A stretch of DNA of 64,000 nt from Acinetobacter sp. ANC 3903. GTDB taxonomy: Bacteria > Pseudomonadota > Gammaproteobacteria > Pseudomonadales > Moraxellaceae. A program made the translations under genes and the position numbers. The notes beneath the pieces were generated by a model. It had not been told where the DNA came from. It ran no database searches and saw only the letters and a list, made by a program, of their open reading frames with translations. The stretch covers positions 53,452 through 117,451 of the forward strand of contig NZ_NEGA01000011.1 of assembly GCF_002135315.1 (NCBI RefSeq), in the 5' to 3' direction. Shown piece by piece: positions 10,044-19,085 of this stretch (positions are counted from its first letter, which is position 1; each line of letters begins with the position of its first letter).

Positions 10044-10081
10044 CTGAGGATGGTTCTAATTTCTGAGGATGGTTCTAATTT
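10044..10081. repeat. 19-bp perfect tandem duplication
   Basis: The unit CTGAGGATGGTTCTAATTT occurs twice head-to-tail (10044-10062 and 10063-10081). It is a small local duplication between the piuC and second-receptor units with no assigned role. Confidence 0.85.
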
Positions 10082-10161
10082 CTTTAAACTGAGCAGCAGA
10101 GTTAGGCATGGCATTGTGAGCCAGTAAAAAAATCACTGCATAATCATCATTCTTGTTCATT

Positions 10162-10197
10162 AGCGCACTGGATTAAGCACATCCATTGCGCTTTTTT
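10162..10197 (+). terminator. Probable terminator after piuC
   Basis: AGCGCA-C-TGGAT / ATCCA-T-TGCGCT forms an 11-bp stem with one internal mismatch and a 7-base loop, followed by T6. It lies 165 bases after the piuC stop. Confidence 0.7.
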
Positions 10198-10248
10198 AAG
10201 CAACATTTCAAATAAAGCCTGACAATCTCATACAAACTTATTGCAAAT

Positions 10249-10267
10249 AATAATAATTATCATTAAT
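10249..10267 (+). promoter_or_regulatory. Fur box upstream of the second siderophore receptor
   Basis: AATAATAATTATCATTAAT matches the Fur consensus GATAATGATAATCATTATC at 14 of 19 positions by hand alignment. It lies about 120 bases before the receptor start, so the promoter should be close to it. Confidence 0.65.
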
Positions 10268-10386
10268 ATTTGCACCATTGTTACAATCCATAACAATACG
10301 TTCACTTTTAGTTCCAGATTACTGACCACAAAAGTTGCAAAACAGTATTGGAATTCTGTCTTATACGAAACTAGGGATGACTGACC

Positions 10387-12636
10387 ATGGCACAAATCAA
10401 AAGCCGCAAACACCACAGAAACGCTCAACTGGTTGCATTAGCGGCCTCGTTCCCGCTCATGACTCATGCAGCGGCGAGTAATGGTATCACCCAGCTGCCA
10501 ACCATTACCTTGGAATCTAAAGCAGAAAATAAATATAAAGCCGATAGCGTCAGCTCTCCAAAATATACCCAGCCACTGGTCGATACCCCGCAAACCATTT
10601 CAGTGATTAAAAAAGAATTATTAAAAGAACAAGGTGCAACATCTTTGGTAGAAGCCCTTAGAAACACCCCGGGCATTACCCTGCAACTGGGTGAAAATGG
10701 CAATACCAGTGCCGGCGATGCCTTTCAGATGCGTGGCTTTTCTACGCAAACCTCGACCTATGTCGATGGTATTCGCGATTTGGGTGCGGTCACCCGTGAT
10801 GTCTTTAACGTGGAACAGATTGAAGTGGTCAAAGGCCCTTCTGGTGCGGAAGCCGGTCGTGGTGCAGCATCAGGGTATATCAACCTGGCCAGCAAACTGC
10901 CACAGACTGAAAATAGCCGTGAAGTTTCTGCCACTTACAATACTGCAGAACATGCCCGCCTGACTGCTGATATCAATCAGGTGATTAATGATGGCATTGC
11001 CGTTCGTTTAAATGCCATGGGACAGGACGGTGGCGTTGAAGGCCGCGATTTTATTGAAAATAACGGCTGGGCGATTGCACCCTCGATTGCCTTTGGCCTG
11101 GATAGCGATACCCGCCTGTATCTGTATTCACAGCATATTCGTCAACGCAATATTCCGGATGGCGGTATTCCAACCATTGGCATGAAGGGTTTCTACAACG
11201 CCGATTCTACTTTAGCTTCAGCAGCTAAAGTCAACCGTGAAAATTATTATGGTCACGTCAATGACCATGAAGATGTCGATGCAGACATGTACACAGCAAA
11301 AATTGAAAGTGATCTGGCTGAAAACGTCAAACTGACCAACATCACCCGTTTGGGTAAAACCAGTATGAACCGTGTTTTAACCGGGATAAATACCGGTTCA
11401 GCGGGGTTAAGAACCAATGGTTCAAGTAATCCAAAAGACTGGGAAGTTAACCGCTCACGTCAGGGTGTCGATCAGGAAAATAAGATTCTGGCCAATCAAA
11501 CGACTTTGAACCTGAATTTAACAACCGGTGCGATTGAACATGATGTGGTTGCAGGTCTGGAATTCTTAAAAGAACAGCAACACACAAAAACTTTAGCCAC
11601 GCAAATGCCTGGGCAAGCTACGGTAGCAACCTCTTGGGCCAATCTTTATAATCCAGATCGCAATGAAGCAATGCCCGGCCTGATGTATAACGGTGGCTAT
11701 ACCCATGGTGAAACCGATACTGCCGCAGCGTATTTATTCGACACGCTTAAATTTGGCGAGCGCTTCCAGCTGAATGGCGGAGTACGGGTCGACTATTACG
11801 ACACCGAATATGATGCTTTGACCTTGCCATCGGGTAGCAGCAGCTTGGTTCCTGCGAGTTTTGGTGCGAATGACACCTTGGTCAGCTGGAAACTGGGCGG
11901 CCTATTTAAACCTACCGCTAAAAGTAGCGTATATGCTTCTTATGCCAAATCTCTGACTCCTCCGGGAAGTGCCAACTTTAGTCTTTCAGCAGACGGAATT
12001 AATAGTGCCGCTGCAAAACCGCAAGAAACCCATCACTATGAAATTGGCACCAAGTGGGATCTGCTGAATGATCAGCTGGCACTTAATGCTGCTGCCTATT
12101 ACACTGAAAATGAAAACCAGTTTACCCAGGATGCAATTACCCAAGAATCCATTCAACAAGGTAAAACGACCGTGAAAGGGGTTGAACTCAGTGCTGTGGG
12201 CAAAATCACGGATGCATGGAATGTGTCTGCCGGTGTCGCGCACATGAAAACTGAACAAGAAGATCAGCTCAGCGTGAATGCAACCACCGGAGCAATTACT
12301 CGAACCAACAATGTGCGCTGGTCACCTGAATGGACAGCAAGCTTATGGTCGACCTATGATGTTGCCGGCTTTAAGCTGGGTCTAGGCGCACGCTATGTCG
12401 ATGAGCAAAAACGTGTCATCACTGACAGCACGGCAGCGGCGAATATGCCTAACATTCCAGGCTATGTGGTATTTGATGCTATGGCGGGTTATAGCCTGAA
12501 TAAAAATGCTTCAGTCAACTTAAATGTCTATAACCTGGCAGATAAGGAATACATCAGTACCCTCAATAATGGCGGTGGTCGTGTAATATTAGGACAACCG
12601 CGTTCAGCAGCTTTAACCTTTAACTATAAGTTTTAA
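10387..12636 (+). CDS. TonB-dependent siderophore receptor, second copy (PirA/Fiu-like)
   Basis: Outer-membrane receptor of 749 residues. A signal peptide ends near residue 29 (THAAAS). The plug has QTISVIKKELL, NTPGITLQLGENG, FQMRGFSTQ and YVDGIRDLG. The barrel closes with LTFNYKF, ending in an aromatic residue. It has the same architecture as the receptor at 6889 but is clearly diverged, so it probably takes a different ferric ligand. It has its own Fur-like box, and it is followed by its own PiuC paralogue and an FMN oxidase. The name pirA would be a guess and is not assigned. Confidence 0.88.
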   Translation: MAQIKSRKHHRNAQLVALAASFPLMTHAAASNGITQLPTITLESKAENKYKADSVSSPKYTQPLVDTPQTISVIKKELLKEQGATSLVEALRNTPGITLQLGENGNTSAGDAFQMRGFSTQTSTYVDGIRDLGAVTRDVFNVEQIEVVKGPSGAEAGRGAASGYINLASKLPQTENSREVSATYNTAEHARLTADINQVINDGIAVRLNAMGQDGGVEGRDFIENNGWAIAPSIAFGLDSDTRLYLYSQHIRQRNIPDGGIPTIGMKGFYNADSTLASAAKVNRENYYGHVNDHEDVDADMYTAKIESDLAENVKLTNITRLGKTSMNRVLTGINTGSAGLRTNGSSNPKDWEVNRSRQGVDQENKILANQTTLNLNLTTGAIEHDVVAGLEFLKEQQHTKTLATQMPGQATVATSWANLYNPDRNEAMPGLMYNGGYTHGETDTAAAYLFDTLKFGERFQLNGGVRVDYYDTEYDALTLPSGSSSLVPASFGANDTLVSWKLGGLFKPTAKSSVYASYAKSLTPPGSANFSLSADGINSAAAKPQETHHYEIGTKWDLLNDQLALNAAAYYTENENQFTQDAITQESIQQGKTTVKGVELSAVGKITDAWNVSAGVAHMKTEQEDQLSVNATTGAITRTNNVRWSPEWTASLWSTYDVAGFKLGLGARYVDEQKRVITDSTAAANMPNIPGYVVFDAMAGYSLNKNASVNLNVYNLADKEYISTLNNGGGRVILGQPRSAALTFNYKF

Positions 12637-12670
12637 GCCATTCGCTAAGTCTTAGCAGATTGAGTATAAG

Positions 12671-12740
12671 TGTAGTGTGTTAGATTTAGTGACTGTTGAC
12701 TCCTCGTGTATGAAATAGCAACTATACCTAATGCACTACA
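12671..12740. repeat. Imperfect long inverted repeat between second receptor and hydroxylase
   Basis: Arms TGTAGTGTGTTAGATTTAG (12671-12689) and, inverted, TGTAGTGCATTAGGTATAG (12740-12722) agree at 15 of 19 positions around a 32-base centre. There is no T tract, so it is not a classical terminator. It could be an mRNA processing or stability hairpin between cistrons, or a very small mobile-element relic. Confidence 0.5.
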
Positions 12741-12787
12741 TTATTTATTTTTGAGTCCAATCAATTCTAGGGATGCAGATCAAGCTG

Positions 12788-13471
12788 ATGATGTTACATA
12801 TTCCTGAAATTCTGAGCAAACAGCAGGTTGCCGAGCTACGACAACAATTAGATAATAGTCAGGCGTGGATTCAGGGTCAGCACAGCGCCGGCTTTCAGGC
12901 ACAAAAGATTAAAAATAATTTGCAAATTGATCCCAACAGCATTGCTTATCAATCCTTTTCAGCCAAAATTCTTCAGGCCTTACAACACAACATCCTGCTC
13001 AAATCGGCAGCGTTGCCCAAACATATTCTTCCGCCTTTATTTAATTGCTATCAAGATGCTGGTCATTATGGCAATCATGTCGATAATGCAGTGCAATATT
13101 CCAGCAGCATCGGACAAGCCATTCGTACCGACGTTTCCATCACCGTGTTTTTATCTGAACCGGATGAATATGCAGGCGGTGAACTGATTGTGGAAGACAA
13201 TTATGGCAGCCATGAAGTGAAGCTGGATGCGGGAGATGCCATTCTCTACCCTGCGACCAGTTTACATCGGGTTGAACCGGTGACCCAAGGCAAGCGGATT
13301 GCTGCATGCACCTGGATACAGAGCATGGTCAAAGATGACTGGCAGCGCAGCATGCTGTTTAATCTCGACATGAACATTATTCAATTACGCCAGCAGATTG
13401 GTGATAGCGAAGAAATTCTGGGTTTGACCAGTCATTACCATAATTTATTACGCCAATGGGGAGATCTATGA
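12788..13471 (+). CDS. Fe(II)/2-oxoglutarate-dependent hydroxylase, second PiuC-type copy
   Basis: Paralogue of the hydroxylase at 9315. Starting at MMLHIPEIL (12788) gives 227 residues, the same length as the first copy, and matches the family's usual N-terminus; an in-frame ATG at 12773 is possible but has no well-placed ribosome-binding site. The metal triad is kept: YGNHVDNA near residue 96, TSLHRVEP near 157, and the downstream arginine in GKRIAAC. The stop codon overlaps the start of the FMN oxidase gene (ATGA), implying translational coupling. Confidence 0.9.
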   Translation: MMLHIPEILSKQQVAELRQQLDNSQAWIQGQHSAGFQAQKIKNNLQIDPNSIAYQSFSAKILQALQHNILLKSAALPKHILPPLFNCYQDAGHYGNHVDNAVQYSSSIGQAIRTDVSITVFLSEPDEYAGGELIVEDNYGSHEVKLDAGDAILYPATSLHRVEPVTQGKRIAACTWIQSMVKDDWQRSMLFNLDMNIIQLRQQIGDSEEILGLTSHYHNLLRQWGDL

Positions 13472-14574
13472 AAACCGTTGCACCAGTTGCCCCACTTTCC
13501 CAGATTCCGGCCTATTTACAGACCCTTGCCGATTATGAAATTGAAGCACAAAAGCATCTGTCTGATATGGTGTGGCAGTACTTGCAAGGCGGCTCTATGG
13601 ATGAGGTCAGCGTTCGGGATAATCTGGATCAGTTTCAACAGATTCACTTATTGCCCCGAATGCTCACAGACCTGACTCAAGGCCATACCCGCTGTACTAT
13701 TTTAGGGCAGGAATATCCGCACCCGATTTTTCTGGCCCCGATTGGACACCAGCAGCAGTTCCATCCTGAAGCTGAAGCAGCAACGGCGCTGGCAGCAGAA
13801 GTTCTCGGCAGCAATATGGTTCTGAGCACTTTCAGCAATACCGACATGCGCCAACTGAAAATGGACAATCCATACAAATGGTTTCAGCTGTACTGGCAAG
13901 GTGACCGGGAAAAATCGCTCGCCTTGGTGAAACTGGCAGAACAGCAAAACTTTAAAGCCTTGGTGATTACTGTAGATTCACCGCATACCGGCATCCGTGA
14001 CCGTGAACGCCGGGTATTTTTCCATTTGCCGAAAGGCATGCAGCATCCGCATACACCGGCGCATATTCCCTTGCCGGAATTACAGGAGGGAGATCACCCC
14101 GTATTTAATGGCTTGATGAAAATTGCACCCACCTGGGCAGATATTTCCTGGCTGGTTCAACAGACCTCATTACCGGTTATTTTAAAAGGGATCGTCAATC
14201 CGCAGGATGCCCGGCTGGCCATACAGCACGGCGTACAAGGCCTGATTGTATCCAATCATGGCGGTCGTGTGTTAGACACCTGCATTCCTCCACTCAGCGC
14301 ATTGCAAATGATTAAAAAAGTGGTGCCGGCCGATTTCCCACTGTTATACGATGGCGGGATTCGTCGTGGTTCAGATGTATTTAAAGCCATTGCGCTGGGT
14401 GCTTCAGCGGTTTTCATCGGTCGTCCTTATATATATGGTCTGGCAACTGCCGGGGCGCTGGGTGTGGCGCATGTCATTAAAATATTGAAGGAAGAATTCG
14501 AGATTACCATGGCATTAATGGGAACGGCCACGCTAAAAGACATCAGCAATGATTGTATTTTCCACAAAAAATAA
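13468..14574 (+). CDS. FMN-dependent alpha-hydroxy-acid oxidase/dehydrogenase
   Basis: TIM-barrel flavoenzyme of the lactate oxidase, glycolate oxidase and L-lactate dehydrogenase family, which oxidises 2-hydroxy acids. Visible motifs are the N-terminal WQYLQGGSMDE (usually YxxGGAxDE), WFQLYWQGD, VITVDSPHTG, the catalytic histidine and arginine in SNHGGR, LLYDGGIRRGSD and FIGRPYIYG. The start at 13468 (MKTVAPV) has GGGGAG upstream and overlaps the hydroxylase stop by four bases; the protein is 368 residues. It has no membrane-anchoring insertion as in LldD. Placement behind the hydroxylase suggests a role with an alpha-hydroxy acid connected with iron uptake, which is inference. Confidence 0.87.
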   Translation: MKTVAPVAPLSQIPAYLQTLADYEIEAQKHLSDMVWQYLQGGSMDEVSVRDNLDQFQQIHLLPRMLTDLTQGHTRCTILGQEYPHPIFLAPIGHQQQFHPEAEAATALAAEVLGSNMVLSTFSNTDMRQLKMDNPYKWFQLYWQGDREKSLALVKLAEQQNFKALVITVDSPHTGIRDRERRVFFHLPKGMQHPHTPAHIPLPELQEGDHPVFNGLMKIAPTWADISWLVQQTSLPVILKGIVNPQDARLAIQHGVQGLIVSNHGGRVLDTCIPPLSALQMIKKVVPADFPLLYDGGIRRGSDVFKAIALGASAVFIGRPYIYGLATAGALGVAHVIKILKEEFEITMALMGTATLKDISNDCIFHKK

Positions 14575-14840
14575 GATTAGTGAAAAATATTTTCTTAAGT
14601 CGCTCCCTACATGCAAAAATAGAAAAATATTTTCGGAATAAATGAATTAATATTAAGTTATAGATTTACAAGTGCTACGGTAAAACTAAATCATAATAAT
14701 GCATTGGTTTTATTACAACTTTCGACTAATGTCTTCCAGTGTCAGACTTGTAAATTGCTAGAATAGACACAATCTATATAAGTAACAGGTTGCCGTTATC
14801 CACGACTTTAAGCAACCCATGTTACACAAGGAGTTACCTC

Positions 14841-16538
14841 ATGATGTTGGCTGATCCAAGTAAAAAATATCGTCGCATGTATCAACGTGTAGACTTGCCA
14901 GACCGTCAATGGCCGAATAATGAAATTACCAAAGCGCCAATCTGGATGAGCACCGACCTTCGTGACGGTAACCAAGCCATTTTTGAACCGATGGATATGG
15001 ATCAAAAATTCAAGATGTTCCAGATGTTGGTGAAAATCGGTTTCAAGCACATTGAAATCGGTTTCCCTTCTGCATCGCAAATTGATTTTGACTTTACCCG
15101 CAAATTGATTGAAGAAAACCATATTCCGGATGATGTTTACATCGAAGTGTTGGTGCAGGCACGTGATCATTTGATTCAGCGTACTTTCGAATCATTGGTC
15201 GGTGCAAAACGTGCCATCGTGCATATTTACAACTCAAACTCTCCAACTTTCCGTCAAAAAGTCTTGAACGTGGATGTGGAAGGTGCACGTCAGTTAGCGA
15301 TTAATGCTGCACAAAAAGTGAAACAATATGCAGCGCAGTATCCTGAAACTGAATTTATTTTTCAGTACAGCCCGGAATGTTTCTCTGCAACCGAATTGGA
15401 AGTGGCAAAAGCAGCCTGTGATGCAGTGACTGAAATCTGGGAAGCATCTCCTGAGAATAAAGTGATTTTGAACTTGCCCGCCACTGTTGAAGTTTCAGGT
15501 CCAAATGTTTATGCGGACCAGGTGGAATGGATGCACCGTAATTTGTTACGTCGTGATGGCGTGATCATTTCTGTACACTGCCACAATGACCGTGGCTGCG
15601 GTATTGCAGCATCAGAATTGGCAATTATGGCCGGTGCTGACCGTGTTGAAGGTTGTGTGTTTGGCAATGGTGAACGTACCGGTAACGTCGATGTTGCAGC
15701 AATTGCCTTGAACATGTATACCCAGGGTGTGGCACCTCACTTGGATTTCTCCAACATCAACGAAATTATTGCCACTGTTGAAGAATGTACAGGCTTGCCA
15801 GTGCACCCTCGCCATCCATATGCCGGCGACTTGGTGTTCACCGCATTCTCTGGTTCGCATCAGGATGCCATCAAAAAAGGTTTTGAATTTCAGAAAAACG
15901 AAGAAATCTGGGATATGCCGTACTTGCCAATTGACCCTAAAGACTTGGGCCGTGACTATGATGCGGTAATTCGCGTTAACTCACAGTCAGGTAAAGGCGG
16001 TATTTCTTACTTGTTGGAATCGAACTACAACGTGGTGTTGCCGCGTCGCTTACAGATTGAGTTTTCGCAAGTGGTTCAACAGGTGACTGACGAGCAAGCC
16101 AAAGAAGTTTCTGCGCAAGACATCTGGACCTTGTTCAAAGACACTTATGTAGCAGCGAAAGATGCTCATTACTCGGCCAAAAACTACAAATTATCGGATG
16201 AAAATGGCAATCAGGTCATTGAGTTGGATATTGAAGTAAACGGCGAAGTTCAACACTTGCGTGGTGAAGGTAACGGTCCGATTTCTGCAATCTTGAATGC
16301 ATTACAGTTGCCTATCGACGTGTTGAACTATGAAGAACGCAGTATCGGTTCTGGTGCAAATGCCAAAGCATTGGCCTTGGTTGAGCTTCAAGTCAAAGGT
16401 ACCGGTAAGTCAGCCTTTGGTGCCGGAGTGCATGACAACATCGTGACCTCATCTATCGAAGCGATTATTGCCTGCACCAACCGCTTGATTGAACAAGGTG
16501 TATTAAGTACCGATCAGGTGATTGCTGCTGCGGTATAA
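14841..16538 (+). CDS. leuA: 2-isopropylmalate synthase (long, type 2 form)
   Basis: First committed step of leucine biosynthesis: condensation of acetyl-CoA with 2-oxoisovalerate. The start at 14841 (MMLADPSKKY) has AAGGAG eight bases upstream; an upstream TTG in the same frame lacks one. The HMGL-like barrel shows STDLRDGNQA near residue 42 and the metal-site sequence HCHNDRG. The C-terminal third (from about residue 440) is the leucine-sensing regulatory domain. At 565 residues it belongs to the actinobacterial/fungal-like long class rather than the 520-residue E. coli class. The 266-base upstream gap shows no obvious leader peptide rich in leucine codons. Confidence 0.94.
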   Translation: MMLADPSKKYRRMYQRVDLPDRQWPNNEITKAPIWMSTDLRDGNQAIFEPMDMDQKFKMFQMLVKIGFKHIEIGFPSASQIDFDFTRKLIEENHIPDDVYIEVLVQARDHLIQRTFESLVGAKRAIVHIYNSNSPTFRQKVLNVDVEGARQLAINAAQKVKQYAAQYPETEFIFQYSPECFSATELEVAKAACDAVTEIWEASPENKVILNLPATVEVSGPNVYADQVEWMHRNLLRRDGVIISVHCHNDRGCGIAASELAIMAGADRVEGCVFGNGERTGNVDVAAIALNMYTQGVAPHLDFSNINEIIATVEECTGLPVHPRHPYAGDLVFTAFSGSHQDAIKKGFEFQKNEEIWDMPYLPIDPKDLGRDYDAVIRVNSQSGKGGISYLLESNYNVVLPRRLQIEFSQVVQQVTDEQAKEVSAQDIWTLFKDTYVAAKDAHYSAKNYKLSDENGNQVIELDIEVNGEVQHLRGEGNGPISAILNALQLPIDVLNYEERSIGSGANAKALALVELQVKGTGKSAFGAGVHDNIVTSSIEAIIACTNRLIEQGVLSTDQVIAAAV

Positions 16539-16575
16539 GTATTAGCAATAATATTTAGCATTAAAATGACTTTAG

Positions 16576-16603
16576 AAGGATACCCGCTAGTGGTATCCTT
16601 TTA
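16576..16603 (+). terminator. Terminator after leuA
   Basis: AAGGATACC / GGTATCCTT stem with a seven-base loop followed by a T-rich tract, 37 bases after the leuA stop. Confidence 0.88.
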
Positions 16604-16639
16604 TTTATTGATCCTAAAGATTTAAGGCGAAAATTTCCT

Positions 16640-17800
16640 GTGTCTTTTCCAGCTGATTCAGTGGGCTTAGTTACCCCGCAAAAGTTTATTTTTGAAGAGC
16701 CGTTAGAGCTCGAATGTGATCGAATTCTTCCACGTTTTGAGCTCATGGTCGAAACTTATGGTGAACTCAATGCCGACAAATCTAATGCCATTCTGATTTG
16801 TCATGCGCTTTCAGGCCATCACCATGCGGCAGGTTATCATCATGAAGATGACCGCAAACCCGGTTGGTGGGATGCATGCATTGGACCAGGCAAAGCAATT
16901 GATACTTCTAAATTCTTTGTGGTTGCACTAAACAATATTGGCGGTTGCAGCGGTTCGACCGGCCCGATTTCGCCGAATCCGGAAAATGACAACCGTCCTT
17001 ATGGACCGGATTTTCCACTCGTCACCGTGCGTGACTGGGTCAAAACCCAGGCCCTGCTCTCTGACCGCATGGGCATTGATGTCTGGTATGCCATTATTGG
17101 CGGTTCTCTGGGCGGCATGCAGGCTTTGCAATGGTCGGTGGATTATCCAGACCGTTTAAAAAAATGCGTCATTATTGCCAGTGCACCGAAACTATCGGCA
17201 CAGAATATTGCCTTTAATGAAGTGGCGCGTCAGTCCATTTTGTCTGATCCCGACTTCCATAATGGCCGTTATCTGGAAAATGACAGCTATCCGAAACGTG
17301 GCCTGATTCTGGCACGTATGGTCGGTCATATTACCTATCTGTCTGAAGAAGCCATGAAACAGAAATTTGGCCGTGACTTGAAGTCGGGCAAATTTATGTA
17401 TGGTTTCGATGTGGAATTCCAGGTGGAAAGCTATTTGCGCTATCAAGGTGAACAGTTCAGCCGTAACTTTGATGCCAATACCTACCTGATTATGACCAAG
17501 GCGCTGGACTACTTTGATCCATCACGCGAGTATGAGCAGTCATTGAAAAAAGCCATGGCAAATACCCAATGTAAATTTCTGGTGGTGTCCTTTACCACAG
17601 ACTGGCGTTTTACCCCGCAGCGTTCACAAGAAATTGTCGATGCACTGATTAGTAACCATAAACCTGTCAGCTATGTCGATATTGATGCCGAACAGGGTCA
17701 CGACTCGTTCCTGTTCCCGATTCCGCTTTACGTTAAATCATTACGTGCATTTTTAGGTGGTGCAGAACACCTCGAAGCCACACCTAAGGAGACTGTGTAA
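16640..17800 (+). CDS. metX: Homoserine O-acyltransferase MetX
   Basis: Alpha/beta-hydrolase-fold enzyme that acylates homoserine in methionine synthesis. The nucleophile elbow GGSLGGM places the catalytic serine at residue 156; the catalytic histidine is H354 in EQGHDSF, and an aspartate lies in FTTDWRF. The start is GTG. MetX proteins use acetyl-CoA or succinyl-CoA; work on Acinetobacter relatives has assigned succinyl transfer to some MetX proteins, so the acyl donor is left open. The stop overlaps the metW start (TAATG), a typical metX-metW pair. Confidence 0.94.
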   Translation: MSFPADSVGLVTPQKFIFEEPLELECDRILPRFELMVETYGELNADKSNAILICHALSGHHHAAGYHHEDDRKPGWWDACIGPGKAIDTSKFFVVALNNIGGCSGSTGPISPNPENDNRPYGPDFPLVTVRDWVKTQALLSDRMGIDVWYAIIGGSLGGMQALQWSVDYPDRLKKCVIIASAPKLSAQNIAFNEVARQSILSDPDFHNGRYLENDSYPKRGLILARMVGHITYLSEEAMKQKFGRDLKSGKFMYGFDVEFQVESYLRYQGEQFSRNFDANTYLIMTKALDYFDPSREYEQSLKKAMANTQCKFLVVSFTTDWRFTPQRSQEIVDALISNHKPVSYVDIDAEQGHDSFLFPIPLYVKSLRAFLGGAEHLEATPKETV

Positions 17801-18393
17801 TGCGTATCGATCATCAACTGGCAGAAAAATGGATTAAACCCGATTCCAGCGTACTGGATTTAGGCTGTGGCGATGGCGAACTGCTGGCCCATATGAGCAA
17901 AAAGCACAATATTCGTGCATATGGCCTAGAAATTGATCAGGAAAAGATTGCAATTGCGGTAAGTCGGGGGTTAAATATTATCCAACAAGACTTAAACCTC
18001 GGTTTAAGCCGCTTTGCAGACCAGTCCTTTGACTATGTGGTGATGGCACAGGCCTTGCAAGCTGTAGATGCACCAGACGTATTATTGCGTGATATGGTGC
18101 GTGTGGGGAAACAGGCGATTATCACCTTTCCTAACTTTGCGCATTGGAAGACCCGTTCTTTCTTGGCATTAAAAGGAAGGATGCCGGTTTCAGAAGCTTT
18201 ACCGTATATGTGGTATAACACGCCAAATATTCATTTATGTACTTTCCGTGATTTTGAAGCACTTTGTGCCGAAAACGATATCCGGATTATTAATCGACTC
18301 GCCGTGAATGGGGATCAGCAAGGTAGTTTACTCAGTAAACATATCCCGAATCTGTTTGGTGAAGTCGCTATTTATCGAGTGAGCGCACTATGA
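17800..18393 (+). CDS. metW: Methionine biosynthesis protein MetW
   Basis: SAM-dependent methyltransferase-like protein of 197 residues found with MetX across proteobacteria. The SAM-binding motif I is VLDLGCGDGELL at residues 20-31, followed by an acidic motif in AYGLEIDQE. Its precise job in methionine synthesis is not settled; partnership with MetX is supported by the one-base overlap of the two genes. Its own stop overlaps the next start (ATGA), extending the operon. Confidence 0.93.
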   Translation: MRIDHQLAEKWIKPDSSVLDLGCGDGELLAHMSKKHNIRAYGLEIDQEKIAIAVSRGLNIIQQDLNLGLSRFADQSFDYVVMAQALQAVDAPDVLLRDMVRVGKQAIITFPNFAHWKTRSFLALKGRMPVSEALPYMWYNTPNIHLCTFRDFEALCAENDIRIINRLAVNGDQQGSLLSKHIPNLFGEVAIYRVSAL

Positions 18394-18977
18394 AAAAAAT
18401 ATTATTAAGCACACTATTCGTTGGACTGTTTAGCATTCAAGCCCATGCAGAATATGTTGCACCTACAGCTTCGGTTTCAAGCCAGGCTGCGCAGTATTCT
18501 GTTATGGATATCAACAATTTGACCAAAGCCGCTAAAGCCGGTCAACCCGCTGCACAATTTTATCTTGGTACCAAATATCAATACGGCAAGGATGTTCAGA
18601 GAGATGAGCAGCAAGCCTTTACCTGGTACAAAGCCGCTGCGGACAATGGCTTGACCGCCGCCCAGCTGAATGTGGGTCGTATGCTGGCTGATGGTATTGG
18701 CACCAAAAAAGATGAAGCTTTGGCACGTAAATATTTTGAAAAAGCAGCAAGCCGTGGCGATAACCGTGCCAGCTTCAATCTAGCCAGGATGGAAGAGCAA
18801 AAGAAAAACTATGTCGGTGCGTATCAGTGGTATGAACTGTCTACCCGTGACGGCATGCTCGACAATAAAGTGATTTCCCTTTCTGAAGGCAAAAAAACTG
18901 CTTTGGCTGCTAACTTAAGCCAAGAGCAGATCCGTCAGGCACGTGACCGTGCCGACAAGTGGATTCAGGCACAGTAA
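18390..18977 (+). CDS. Secreted Sel1-repeat (TPR-like) protein
   Basis: Periplasmic protein of 195 residues with a signal peptide cleaved after AHA (about residue 20). Sel1-type repeats are visible: AAQFYLGTKYQYGKDVQRDEQ..., then AAQLNVGRMLADGIGTKKDE, then ASFNLARMEE. They usually form helical scaffolds that bind proteins. It overlaps metW by four bases, so it is translated from the metX transcript, although no link with methionine synthesis is known. A strong terminator follows. Confidence 0.85.
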   Translation: MKKILLSTLFVGLFSIQAHAEYVAPTASVSSQAAQYSVMDINNLTKAAKAGQPAAQFYLGTKYQYGKDVQRDEQQAFTWYKAAADNGLTAAQLNVGRMLADGIGTKKDEALARKYFEKAASRGDNRASFNLARMEEQKKNYVGAYQWYELSTRDGMLDNKVISLSEGKKTALAANLSQEQIRQARDRADKWIQAQ

Positions 18978-18993
18978 GCTTGAATCTCTGATA

Positions 18994-19018
18994 AAAAGCA
19001 CCTGCGGGTGCTTTTTTA
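18994..19018 (+). terminator. Terminator after the metX-metW-sel1 operon
   Basis: AAAAAGCACC / GGGTGCTTTTTT hairpin with a short loop and T run, 17 bases after the stop. Confidence 0.9.
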
Positions 19019-19085
19019 TTGGCTGATTGTTAGTCCCCATTTCAGGTAAAATTGAACTTATTTTAAAGATTAGAGCTTTTATATA

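Larger units (their letters stand above)
9999..10386. other. Intergenic region between the two iron-uptake units
   Basis: Contains a 19-bp perfect tandem duplication (10044-10081), a terminator-like hairpin (10162-10197), a Fur-like operator (10249-10267) and the promoter region of the second receptor. No coding frame was recognised. Confidence 0.6.

Noticed and set aside
9315..13471. The two hydroxylases as prolyl 4-hydroxylases of proteins
   Set aside because: Their length, sequence and neighbours match the PiuC/YbiX group; nothing points to a protein proline substrate.
14575..14840. Leucine attenuator or T-box before leuA
   Set aside because: No short peptide with leucine codon runs and no convincing terminator/antiterminator pair were found.
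16604..16639. SAM riboswitch before metX
   Set aside because: The gap from the leuA terminator to the metX start is only 36 bases, too short for any known SAM riboswitch.
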